Source of the DNA: Candidatus Pelagibacter sp. IMCC9063
GTDB taxonomy: Bacteria > Pseudomonadota > Alphaproteobacteria > Pelagibacterales > Pelagibacteraceae
Direction: 5' to 3'
NCBI RefSeq assembly: GCF_000195085.1
Contig: NC_015380.1
Coordinates: 234,001 to 298,000, forward strand
DNA: 64,000 nt
Shown here: positions 51,904 through 62,586 of the stretch, piece after piece
How positions within the stretch are numbered: position 1 is the stretch's first letter
Layout of the letters: each line of letters begins with the position of its first letter
Made by a program: the position numbers and the translations under genes
Notes under the pieces: model-generated
Seen by the model: only the letters and a program-made list of their open reading frames with translations
The model's database searches: none
What the model was told of the DNA's origin: nothing

Positions 51904-53088
51904 ATGGCAAAATTTCAGTCTGTTGACGAGCTGGTCGAAGCTACAAGACCTGTAAATCCCGTTTACTGCATAAGAGAAGATAGTATAGAAACTTCTGCTG
52001 CTTGGTTTAAAAATAATTTTCCTGGAAACATATTGTATGCTGTTAAAGCAAATCCAAACGAAAAAGTTTTAAAAACTTTACTTAAAAATAATATTACAGA
52101 TTTTGATACTGCCACTATTGAAGAAATTAGATTAATTAAAAAAATAGCACCGCAGGCTAAAACATACTTTATGCATACGATCAAAAGTAAAGAAAGCATC
52201 TCTGAAGCTTACTTTAAATACAATGTCAAAGATTTTTCATTAGATTCTAAAGATGAGCTAGACAAAATTCTTAAAGCTACTAATCAAGCAAAAGACTTAA
52301 CTTTATATCTAAGAATACAGGCATCCAATGAACATGCAGAAATAGATCTTTCAAAAAAATTTGGAGCTACTGTTTACGAATCTTCTTCATTATTAAGACA
52401 GATAAAAGAAGTTGCGAATAAAATTGGAATTAGTTTTCACGTAGGGTCTCAATGCATGCACCCAATTTCTTATTCCAAGGCACTAAAGGATGTTAGCAGT
52501 CTAATTAAAAAAACAGGAATTGAACCTAATATTATAAATGTTGGAGGGGGATTTCCTACAACCTATCCTGATATGTATCCTCAACCACTAATTAACTATA
52601 TCAATGAAATTAAAAAGAGTTTTGCTAAATTAAATTTAAAGTCAAAACCAGCGCTACTTTGTGAACCGGGACGGGCATTGGTTGCGGAGAGTGGTTCAAC
52701 AGTAGTAAGAGTGGAACTTAGAAAAAAACAGAATTTATATATTAATGATGGAACTTACGGTTCATTGTTTGATGCTGGCACACCTCAATTTATTTTTCCT
52801 ACTAAACCGATACAATTAAAAAAAACATTCACAAAAAGATTAGTTCCTTATAGTTTCTACGGTCCAACTTGCGATGGGATTGACTTTATGAAAGGTCCAT
52901 TCATGCTACCCTCAAATATAAAACAAGGTGATTATATTGAGATTGGCCAATTAGGGGCATACGGTCTTAGCTTAAGAACAAAGTTTAATGGCTGTTACTC
53001 AGATGAGATTCACGATGTATGTGATAAACCATTAATGTCTATATATGATGCTGATGAAAACGAAAATATCAGACATTTATTCGGATAA
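51904..53088 (+). CDS. Fold-III PLP decarboxylase, ornithine decarboxylase-like
   Basis: A 394-residue alanine-racemase-fold decarboxylase. PLP binds Lys 48 in ILYAVKANPNEKVL. Other visible elements are FHVGSQCMHP, NVGGGFPTTYPDMYPQ, LLCEPGRALVAESG and the active-site Cys in YGPTCDGIDFM. This pattern is that of bacterial L-ornithine (or lysine) decarboxylases making putrescine (cadaverine); arginine decarboxylases of this fold differ in length. Its product would feed the deoxyhypusine-synthase-like enzyme downstream. A GAGAGG ribosome site lies before the ATG. Confidence 0.88.
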   Translation: MAKFQSVDELVEATRPVNPVYCIREDSIETSAAWFKNNFPGNILYAVKANPNEKVLKTLLKNNITDFDTATIEEIRLIKKIAPQAKTYFMHTIKSKESISEAYFKYNVKDFSLDSKDELDKILKATNQAKDLTLYLRIQASNEHAEIDLSKKFGATVYESSSLLRQIKEVANKIGISFHVGSQCMHPISYSKALKDVSSLIKKTGIEPNIINVGGGFPTTYPDMYPQPLINYINEIKKSFAKLNLKSKPALLCEPGRALVAESGSTVVRVELRKKQNLYINDGTYGSLFDAGTPQFIFPTKPIQLKKTFTKRLVPYSFYGPTCDGIDFMKGPFMLPSNIKQGDYIEIGQLGAYGLSLRTKFNGCYSDEIHDVCDKPLMSIYDADENENIRHLFG

Positions 53089-53092
53089 AAAA

Positions 53093-54118
53093 ATGAATTC
53101 TAAGAAGCCCTCTTTTTTATCAACTACTGTAGAACATATTGATATTACCTCTTTCGATGCAAGACCCATTATAGATTCAATGGGTAAGATGTCTTTTACA
53201 TCTAGAGAAACAGGCAGCGCAGCTAAAATTTTTAACGAAATGATTAGTGACAAAGACTGTACAATTTTTTTAACACTGGCAGGTTCTACCTCTGCTGGAG
53301 GGTGTATGCAACTTTACTCCGATTTAATTAAATACAATATGGTTGATGCGATAGTAGCAACTGGTGCCTCTATCGTTGATATGGATTTTTTCGAAGCATT
53401 AGGATTCAAACATTACCAAGGATCCCAATTCCAAGATGACAATGTTTTAAGAGAAAATTATATTGATCGAATTTACGATACCTATATTGATGAAAATGAG
53501 TTGCAAGCCTGTGACAAGACTATATGTGAAATTGCAAACTCTTTAGATCCTAAACCGTACACTTCGAGAGAGTTTATTTGGGAGCTGGGAAAATATTTAA
53601 AGAAAAATTCCAAAAAAAAAGGTTCCCTAATTGAAACAGCTTATGACCATGGGGTTCCAATTTTTTGTCCTGCTTTTACCGACAGTTCTGCTGGCTTCGG
53701 TTTGGTCATCCATCAGGAGCAAAATCCGGATAAGCACATTACTATAGATTCTATTCGTGAATTTAGGGAGCTGACAGAAATAAAAATACAATCTAAAAAT
53801 TCAGGACTGTTTATGGTCGGAGGAGGAGTTCCTAAAAATTTTATTCAAGATACTGTTATTTGTGCTGAGCTTTTAGGTGAAGAAGTTGAAATGCACAAAT
53901 ATGCAATTCAAATTACAGTTGCTGACTCTAGAGATGGAGCATGTAGCAGCTCTACTTTAAAAGAAGCTAGCTCATGGGGTAAAGTTGATACAACTAAAGA
54001 GCAGATGGTATTTGCTGAAGCTACTAGCGTAATTCCATTAATAGCGAGTGATGCTTACCATAGAATGAATTGGAAAGACCGACCAAGAAGAAGCTATTCA
54101 AATATTTTCAAAAAATGA
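53093..54118 (+). CDS. Deoxyhypusine synthase-like protein
   Basis: A 341-residue member of the DHS superfamily. The NAD-binding and active-site blocks are clear: LTLAGSTSAGGCMQLYSDLI, DAIVATGASIVDMDFFEALG, SGLFMVGGGVPKNFIQDT, and the catalytic-lysine stretch SSWGKVDTTKEQ (Lys about residue 297). Eukaryotic DHS modifies eIF5A, which bacteria lack; known bacterial relatives act as homospermidine-synthase-like enzymes moving aminobutyl groups between polyamines. The start ATG at 53093 is four bases after the decarboxylase stop; an earlier in-frame ATG overlaps that gene. A spermidine- or homospermidine-forming role is inferred from context. Confidence 0.83.
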   Translation: MNSKKPSFLSTTVEHIDITSFDARPIIDSMGKMSFTSRETGSAAKIFNEMISDKDCTIFLTLAGSTSAGGCMQLYSDLIKYNMVDAIVATGASIVDMDFFEALGFKHYQGSQFQDDNVLRENYIDRIYDTYIDENELQACDKTICEIANSLDPKPYTSREFIWELGKYLKKNSKKKGSLIETAYDHGVPIFCPAFTDSSAGFGLVIHQEQNPDKHITIDSIREFRELTEIKIQSKNSGLFMVGGGVPKNFIQDTVICAELLGEEVEMHKYAIQITVADSRDGACSSSTLKEASSWGKVDTTKEQMVFAEATSVIPLIASDAYHRMNWKDRPRRSYSNIFKK

Positions 54119-54989
54119 CATTTTTAAGTCCCGTGTCAGGTTTTTTAGGTCTTGCTAAAAAAAATAAATCCAAAAATTGTGTATGGGTAGTTCCTTTTGG
54201 ACTGGAAAAGAGCGTTAGTTATGGGTCTGGCACTAAAAATGGTCCCAAGGCTATTCTCAAAGCATCTCATCAAGTGGAGTTATTTGACGAAGAGTTGTTG
54301 CAAGATTCATATAAGAACTTTCAAATAAAAACTTTAAAACCTTTTAAAATTAAAAAAAATTAACAGATGCTTTAAATCAGCTGACCATCATTACAAAAAA
54401 TATTTTAAATAAAAAAGAATTTCCACTAATACTTGGTGGAGAGCATTCTATTACACCAGGTATTATTAAGGCATTTTCACAAAAATATAAAAAAATAACC
54501 ATCTTACAAATAGATGCTCATGCAGATTTAAGGGATGGTTACGAAGGAGAAAAATTTTCCCATGCCTCTGCTATGAGAAGATGCTTAGATTACAAGAATA
54601 TAGAAATTGTTTCTTTTGGAATAAGAAATTTATGTAGCGATGAATACAAATATTACAAATCTATACCCAAAAGAATGAAAATCTTTTGGGGAAAAGATAT
54701 GGAAAACTGGAATCTTAGTATTCTTAAGAAAATGATTAAAAATAAAAATGTCTACATTACTTTCGACCTAGATGGATTTGACTCAAGCTTAATGTCGGCA
54801 ACTGGTACTCCTGAACCGGGAGGTTTATTTTGGAATGATGCTATGAGAATATTGAAAATTACTTCTGAAAATTCAAATATAGTAGGTGCGGATATAAATG
54901 AGCTAGCCCCTAAGAAAAACCTACATGCATGTGACTTTATTGCGGCAAAATTAGCTTATAAAATACTATCTTACAAATTTAGAAAATAG
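54115..54989 (+). pseudogene. Agmatinase/arginase-family ureohydrolase, split by frameshift
   Basis: Joined frames give about 291 residues. The first frame (MTFLSPVSGFLGLA, VVPFGLEKSVSYGSGTKNGPKAIL) reaches the A8 tract 54352-54359 and stops at 54363. With one more A it continues KKKLTDALNQLTIITK to LILGGEHSITPGIIKAF, ILQIDAHADLRDGYEG, KFSHASAMRR and YITFDLDGFDSSLMSATGTPEPGG, which supply the manganese ligands. Stop at 54989. It would hydrolyse agmatine, or an aminopropyl-agmatine-type guanidine, to a polyamine plus urea. The start overlaps the upstream stop (ATGA). The single missing A in an otherwise intact gene suggests error or slippage. Confidence 0.85.
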
Positions 54990-54990
54990 T

Positions 54991-56265
54991 TTAAATATTT
55001 CTTAGATCAGATTCTTTCCATACAACACTCACAGAAGCTCCTCCCAATTCTGAGTTTTTTTTAAATAAAACTTTTGCATTCGTTCTTTCTAATAAAGTTT
55101 TAGATATAAAAACACCAAGGCCAAGTCCATTTTTATTTGTATTAACGAAGCTAGACCTTATGTAAGGGTCTCCTAATTTTTGTATCACATCCAGAGGAAA
55201 GCCAATACCATCATCATCGATATTCAAACAAATTGTTTTATTGTGGCTAAATACTTTGACAACTACTTTTTTTTTACAGAACTTAATAGCGTTATCGATA
55301 ATGTTTTTTAAAGCATAAATAATTTCTATTTTTCTATTAACAAAAATATTACTTGTGAGTTTGCTATCCTCAATTTCAATATGTTTAGAAGGTAGTAGAT
55401 CAAAAGAAAAAACAACTTCTTTAATTAAATTTTTAAACGATATATTTTCTATAAAACTGTCCTGTTTATTGGGATCCATAGACAAATCCTTTAAGATTGT
55501 TTTGCACCTTTCTATCTGTGAGCTCAAAAGATCAATATCACTTTTATATTTTTTGCTATTACCAAGTTCTTTTTGAAGGTCTTCTACTACCAGGTTGATT
55601 GTGCCTAATGGCGTACCCAACTCGTGTGCTGCAGCTGCAGCTAGGCCACCCAATGATTTAAGTTCTTTTTCTTTAGACAAGGACTTCTCTAATTTATTAA
55701 AAGCTGCGTTTCTTTTTTTAGCCTCTGCAGCAATAGAATAAGCGTAGTTGCCTAAAAAAATAACACAGACTGTTAAGGATGACCACAATCCAAATAAATA
55801 ATAGTCTGGTATAATAATTCCTGGCCCTGGTAATGGCTTATGTTGAGTTGCAAGAATAGAGATTGATAAAATTGAAATTACTGCAAGAAAAATACTACTT
55901 CTTTTGGACAAAAATGTAACAGCAATAGTAGAGGGAACTACCACCAAAATAGAAAAAGGATTTGTTAGACCCCCCGTATAGTAGAGAAGAAGTGATAACT
56001 GCAATACATCATAAAGAACACTAAGAGTGACCCAAAAATTATTCAATCTTTGTGTATTTTTTAGAAAAAATCCTAAGTAAACATTTAACAAAATGGAAAA
56101 TAGGATGACAGTGAAACATTCGAAGAATGCAAATGAAAATCTATAATAAAAATATATTAAACAAACAGCAAACAACTGTCCTATAATAGCTATCCACCTA
56201 ATATTGATTAAAATTTCTAATTTAATATTTTCTTGGCTTAATCCAAAAATATTTCTTAGGTTCAT
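54991..56265 (-). CDS. regB: RegB/PrrB/ActS-type redox sensor kinase
   Basis: A 424-residue membrane histidine kinase. About six hydrophobic segments include the quinone-sensing heptapeptide GGLTNPF near residue 100. A linker leads to the H-box AAHELGTPLGTINLV and then a cysteine in QIERCKTILKDLS, which matches the redox-active Cys position of RegB. N and G boxes follow (NIIDNAIKFCKKK, DDGIGFPLDVIQKLG, GLGLGVFISKTLL). Such kinases tune respiration and redox gene expression. It lies one base after gyrB and ends next to the ureohydrolase; its regulator regA is on the far side of the polyamine genes. Confidence 0.9.
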   Translation of the reverse strand: MNLRNIFGLSQENIKLEILINIRWIAIIGQLFAVCLIYFYYRFSFAFFECFTVILFSILLNVYLGFFLKNTQRLNNFWVTLSVLYDVLQLSLLLYYTGGLTNPFSILVVVPSTIAVTFLSKRSSIFLAVISILSISILATQHKPLPGPGIIIPDYYLFGLWSSLTVCVIFLGNYAYSIAAEAKKRNAAFNKLEKSLSKEKELKSLGGLAAAAAHELGTPLGTINLVVEDLQKELGNSKKYKSDIDLLSSQIERCKTILKDLSMDPNKQDSFIENISFKNLIKEVVFSFDLLPSKHIEIEDSKLTSNIFVNRKIEIIYALKNIIDNAIKFCKKKVVVKVFSHNKTICLNIDDDGIGFPLDVIQKLGDPYIRSSFVNTNKNGLGLGVFISKTLLERTNAKVLFKKNSELGGASVSVVWKESDLRNI

Positions 56266-56266
56266 T

Positions 56267-58393
<2,127 letters not shown>

Positions 58394-58418
58394 TTATTGG
58401 TAAAAATGGAGGTCTCAA

Positions 58419-59507
58419 TTAAGCTAAATCTATAAAAAAAGCTTTATTATCAATCACTTGAAAGATATTTTTCTTGGTTCCAGTGTACCATGCTTGGGTC
58501 TCAAATTTAGCAACTTCTGTAAAAAAATTCTCCATATTCTTTTCGTCTATATGTGAAGAAATTTCATCAAATAACAAAATAAACTGAATATTCCTTTGTT
58601 TATACATCCAGCCAAACGCCAAAATTATACTTAATAAAATTGATTTTTGTTCGCCTGTGGAACAAAGTTCCGAATTTAAATTTTTTGTACGGTTAAAAAA
58701 AGTTACCCTGTCTGTATTGGGACTGAAAGTATTTCTTTTAATTGAAGTATCTAAACTTCTATTGTTAAAGAAGATTTTTTCTATCTCAATAATACATTTT
58801 TTTTCATCAAATAGATATTTTTCTAATTCATTAGATATATTTATTTTAAACCTACTGAATAACTTTAATTTCTCTTCTGCCAATATATTTAAATCTTTAA
58901 TTTTTTTTCTTCTCTCGATTAGAATTAAATAAAAAAGAATAGCCATTTTGCTTTCTACAATAGAGATCCATTTAATATCATGACTATTTGTTAAAAGGGC
59001 AATGCGTTCTTCTGATAGTTTTTTAAAATCTGATAAATACCTACTAAAGTCTTGGTTTAAATTTGAAATAATTTTATCGATAAATTTTTTTTTAATACTT
59101 CCTTCCTCATACATAATTTTGTCCATGTGAGGAGAAAGCCAAATAAAATTAACTAAATTAGCAATTTGCAAGTTAGAGCTTTTTTTACTATCAATAAAAA
59201 AGTTTTTGCTAATCTGATCAGCTTGTTTATAAATTTTATAGGATATGTTAGTAGAGTAATTGCTTTGCTTTAACTGGCACTCTGCTTGAGCAAATTCGCT
59301 TTGAATGTTATTTTGTTTTTGTAAAAAATTTTCCAGTTTATTGGCCCTCATTCCCTTGGAGTTAGAAAAGAAAGATAAGGATTCTAATAGATTAGTTTTT
59401 CCAATTCCATTATTCCCATGAATAACGATATTGTTGCTTGGAATATTTTTTTCGAAAAGAGTGTGTGACTTAAAATTTTGTAATTTAATTTTTTCAATAA
59501 AAGCCAT
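58419..59507 (-). CDS. recF: DNA recombination/repair protein RecF
   Basis: A 362-residue SMC-like ATPase that loads RecA at gaps with RecO and RecR. The Walker A motif GNNGIGKTNLLE is at residues 31-42, the signature STGEQKSILLSIILA is near residue 290, and the D-loop LLFDEISSHID follows. Short of one or two helices, it is normal in size. It lies seven bases from dnaN in the standard dnaA-dnaN-recF-gyrB order. Confidence 0.93.
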   Translation of the reverse strand: MAFIEKIKLQNFKSHTLFEKNIPSNNIVIHGNNGIGKTNLLESLSFFSNSKGMRANKLENFLQKQNNIQSEFAQAECQLKQSNYSTNISYKIYKQADQISKNFFIDSKKSSNLQIANLVNFIWLSPHMDKIMYEEGSIKKKFIDKIISNLNQDFSRYLSDFKKLSEERIALLTNSHDIKWISIVESKMAILFYLILIERRKKIKDLNILAEEKLKLFSRFKINISNELEKYLFDEKKCIIEIEKIFFNNRSLDTSIKRNTFSPNTDRVTFFNRTKNLNSELCSTGEQKSILLSIILAFGWMYKQRNIQFILLFDEISSHIDEKNMENFFTEVAKFETQAWYTGTKKNIFQVIDNKAFFIDLA

Positions 59508-59513
59508 TGAGCA

Positions 59514-60629
59514 TTAGACAACTCTCATGGGCATAACAACGTATGTGCTATCAGGGTCTTTTTGGTCTTTGATAATAATGGGTGATGTTGCATCTTTTGG
59601 CTTTAAAGTAATATTTTCATCTTGTATGCAATTGGCAATGTCCATTAAGTATCCAGAGTTAAAACCTATTTCTAAGTTATCTCCTTCATACACAGCGCTG
59701 ATTTCTTCTATTCCTTCTCCTGAAGAAGTATCATTTATAAAAAACCTAATCTTATGATTTTCAATATTAATTTTGATCACTCCTTTTCTGTCTGCTGATA
59801 AAGATTTTATTCGGTCAACAGCACTTATAAAGTCGGCTACATTAGCTAAAACTTCTTTCCTGGTATCGCTAGGTATTACCTTCTCATAGTCTGGAAATTT
59901 TCCGTCTATAACCTTGGAAATAAGGACAATATCTTTAATTATAAATTTAATTTTTGATCTGACAGACAAAATTTTTATTGGAGTATCCGGCTCGTCACTA
60001 ATTATATTAATAATTTCAAATATAGTTTTTTTCGGAAGAATAACTGGATGAAATTTTTTATTTTCATCTACGGTAATTTGTGTTTTGCTCAAACGATGAC
60101 CATCGGTAGCGACTGCAATTAATTTTGAGTTGTCCTCTTCTGGTTTGTGTAAATAAATTCCATTTAAATAATGCCTAGTCTCATCGTTAGAAATAGAGAA
60201 TTTAGTTTTATTTAATAACTTTAACAAATATTTTGATTTAACTTCCAAGTAATCACTTTCAATTGAATCTTCTAGGATTGGAAATTCACTTGCAGGTAAG
60301 CATGTTAAATTAAAATCTGACTTTCCTGAAATTAACTTTAGTCTTTTATCGTTTTGCAAATTTAAATGAATGCCCGATCCAGCTGGAAGTTTTCTTATTA
60401 GATCATACAGTACTTGGGCCGTGGTGGTAGTTGATCCTTCCTTGATAACATCAGCATCAATTTTTTCTGTTATAATAATATCTAGATCGGTTGCAGAAAT
60501 TTGTATTTTATTATCGAATGCTTCTATCAATACATTGGCAAGAATTGGAAGAGTATTTTTCTTCTCTACCACTCCCTGGATATGATTTAAACATTTTAAA
60601 ATAATATCTCTATCTATTTTAATTTCCAT
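59514..60629 (-). CDS. dnaN: DNA polymerase III beta subunit (sliding clamp)
   Basis: A 371-residue clamp. The start EIKIDRDIILKCLNHIQGVVEKKNTLPILANVLI, repeated three-domain folds and the C-terminal DKDPDSTYVVMPMRV (P-loop-less clamp ending M-P-M-R) are diagnostic. Its ATG abuts the dnaA stop with no gap, and recF follows at six bases. Length is typical. Confidence 0.95.
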   Translation of the reverse strand: MEIKIDRDIILKCLNHIQGVVEKKNTLPILANVLIEAFDNKIQISATDLDIIITEKIDADVIKEGSTTTTAQVLYDLIRKLPAGSGIHLNLQNDKRLKLISGKSDFNLTCLPASEFPILEDSIESDYLEVKSKYLLKLLNKTKFSISNDETRHYLNGIYLHKPEEDNSKLIAVATDGHRLSKTQITVDENKKFHPVILPKKTIFEIINIISDEPDTPIKILSVRSKIKFIIKDIVLISKVIDGKFPDYEKVIPSDTRKEVLANVADFISAVDRIKSLSADRKGVIKINIENHKIRFFINDTSSGEGIEEISAVYEGDNLEIGFNSGYLMDIANCIQDENITLKPKDATSPIIIKDQKDPDSTYVVMPMRVV

Positions 60630-62027
60630 TTAATTATTTTTTAAAATTTTATTACTAATATCCTGAACCTCATATTCAAATTTTTTATCAGCATTCATAA
60701 GTTCTTCAATTTTCTTAATCGCATGAATAACTGTTGTGTGGTCTCTTCCAGTAAACTTTCTTCCTATCTCAGGTAGTGACTTTGTGGTGAGTTTTTTTGC
60801 CAAATACATGGCAACTTGTCTGGGCCTGGCAATGTGTCTGGATCTTCTCGATGATAAGAAATCTGTCATTGGTAAATTATAGTAGTGCACGACTAATTTT
60901 TGAATGTCTTCCACTGTTACCACTGACTGCATATTACTTAGCAAGTCTTTTAATATAAGCCTAGCATCTTGAAGGGTTGGAACTTTGTTTTGGATTCTAG
61001 AAGATGCGATAATTCTATTTAGAACTCCCAACATATCTCTAATACTTGACTTGAATTCATTTGCTATAAAACTTAATATTTCATCACTAATTAGAACTTC
61101 TTTGCCAAAATAAGTTTCTTCAGTTTTGCATCTGTTTTTTAGAATTTGTAATCTCAGTGCTATATCAGGAGGCTGAATATCAACAACCAAGCCTCCGGAA
61201 AGTCTTGACTTAATTCTATCTTGAATCCTATCAAGATCATTTGGAGATCTGTCACACGAAACAATAACCTGTGACTGATTCTCCACTAAGCTATTAAAAG
61301 TATAGAAGAATTCTTCTTGGGTTACTTCTTTGCCACTAATAAATTGAATATCATCTAGGATCAAAACATCTGCATTTCTAAAAACATCTTTAAATTTCTG
61401 AGTATCTTTATTTTTAATAGACTTAACAAATTGATACATAAATCGCTCTGCTGACAAATAGATAATTTTTTTATCTGTTTTCTTAAGTTCATTGCCTATG
61501 GCATTCAGTATGTGTGTTTTGCCTAGTCCAACCGATCCATAGATGAACAGAGGGTTGTAATGGCCCAATGATTCAGAAACCCTTTTTGCAGCTGAAAAGA
61601 CCAATTGATTACTTTCACCAACCACATAGTTGGAGAAGGTTAGTCTATGATCTATTCTATTGGATGCATAACTTGAATCTTTATTGTCTATTACTTGCGT
61701 TCCAGTTTCAAAATCTACTACATTTGTCGATATCTTTTTGTCCACATAAAAGCTTTCGTGAATTTCAAACTGAATTCTAGTAACAGAACTATCTAATTTT
61801 TGGAAAAAGTCTAAAATTTTGTCTGCATAATGAGAGACAATCCAATCTCTAATAAATCTTGTTTTAACTATTAGTGTAAGTGAATTGAGCTTTACTTCTT
61901 TTGCCTCAACATTCTGGATCCAACTTTTAAAAACATCCAAACCATAAATTTCTTTTAATTTATTTTGAACATCAGACCAGTTTTTTTTAAGGTCGTTGTT
62001 GTCTTGTAGTGCTGAGGTGTTTTCCAT
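60630..62027 (-). CDS. dnaA: Chromosomal replication initiator DnaA
   Basis: A 465-residue AAA+ initiator. The N-terminal domain (LKEIYGLDVFKSWIQNVEAKEV), Walker A (FIYGSVGLGKTHILNAIGNEL), Walker B (DVLILDDIQFISGKE), sensor motifs and the DNA-binding signature GRDHTTVIHAIKKIEELM are all clear. The ATG at 62027 (MENTSALQD) fits; an in-frame codon at 62072 adds residues unlike the family. No DnaA boxes are seen in the upstream gap, so the replication origin is probably elsewhere, as in other alphaproteobacteria. Confidence 0.96.
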   Translation of the reverse strand: MENTSALQDNNDLKKNWSDVQNKLKEIYGLDVFKSWIQNVEAKEVKLNSLTLIVKTRFIRDWIVSHYADKILDFFQKLDSSVTRIQFEIHESFYVDKKISTNVVDFETGTQVIDNKDSSYASNRIDHRLTFSNYVVGESNQLVFSAAKRVSESLGHYNPLFIYGSVGLGKTHILNAIGNELKKTDKKIIYLSAERFMYQFVKSIKNKDTQKFKDVFRNADVLILDDIQFISGKEVTQEEFFYTFNSLVENQSQVIVSCDRSPNDLDRIQDRIKSRLSGGLVVDIQPPDIALRLQILKNRCKTEETYFGKEVLISDEILSFIANEFKSSIRDMLGVLNRIIASSRIQNKVPTLQDARLILKDLLSNMQSVVTVEDIQKLVVHYYNLPMTDFLSSRRSRHIARPRQVAMYLAKKLTTKSLPEIGRKFTGRDHTTVIHAIKKIEELMNADKKFEYEVQDISNKILKNN

Positions 62028-62276
62028 ATTTTTTAAAGATCGTTGTTGTATATGAAGGTGATAATACTGCAAGAATTTTTTTAATTAAATAAAAAAAATA
62101 ATTTTCTCTCATAAAGTGAAGTCCAAAAAACAATTTTTAAATCAACCAAGACTTGTTTAAAAAAAAATTAAAATAACTTTTGCTCGTTATAAGGGTGGTC
62201 TGTTTTTCTATTGAAAAAATACATAGGTCTGCTTTTTTTCTCAGCACAACTAGTAGATAAGGTAAAATTTTTAATA
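62028..62276. other. Intergenic region upstream of dnaA, no origin signature seen
   Basis: This 249-base, very AT-rich gap separates rpsT from dnaA on the same strand. I scanned it for DnaA boxes (TTATNCACA or its complement) and found none. There is no tRNA, no clear terminator and no convincing small ORF. It may carry the dnaA promoter, but no single -35/-10 pair stands out in such AT-rich sequence. Confidence 0.5.
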
Positions 62277-62543
62277 CTACTTTTTAATCGTAGAAATTTT
62301 TTTAGATATTCTTGATATTTTTCTTGACGCAGTTTTTCTTTTTATAGATCCTTTTTTAGAAACCTTCATCAACTGAGATTGGAAGGTAGAAAAAAATTTA
62401 TCAATTTTGGCTTTATCTCCGCTTTTAATTAGTTCTTCCATCTGAGTAATGGCACCTTTATATTTTCCAATACGCACTCTATTAATTGCGGTTTTTTTCT
62501 TAATTACTTTAGTTTTTTTTTTTGCAGATTTTGTATTAGCCAT
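62277..62543 (-). CDS. rpsT: 30S ribosomal protein S20
   Basis: An 88-residue highly basic ribosomal protein binding 16S rRNA. The start MANTKSAKKKTKVIKKKTAINRVRIGKYKGAI and the ending KGSIKRKTASRKISRISKKI are diagnostic. Its location directly upstream of dnaA is the usual alphaproteobacterial arrangement. In several bacteria S20 regulates its own translation; no such site is evident here. Confidence 0.95.
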   Translation of the reverse strand: MANTKSAKKKTKVIKKKTAINRVRIGKYKGAITQMEELIKSGDKAKIDKFFSTFQSQLMKVSKKGSIKRKTASRKISRISKKISTIKK

Positions 62544-62586
62544 AAACGCCGCAAGGTATATAGCGCCCTTTATATATGGTCAACTA

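Noticed and set aside
51899-51955. An 18-codon leader ORF starting at 51899, overlapping the decarboxylase start out of frame
   Set aside because: It overlaps the main gene by most of its length and has no stall motif; a chance frame is more likely.
62028-62276. Replication origin next to dnaA
   Set aside because: No DnaA boxes were found and alphaproteobacterial origins commonly lie elsewhere.
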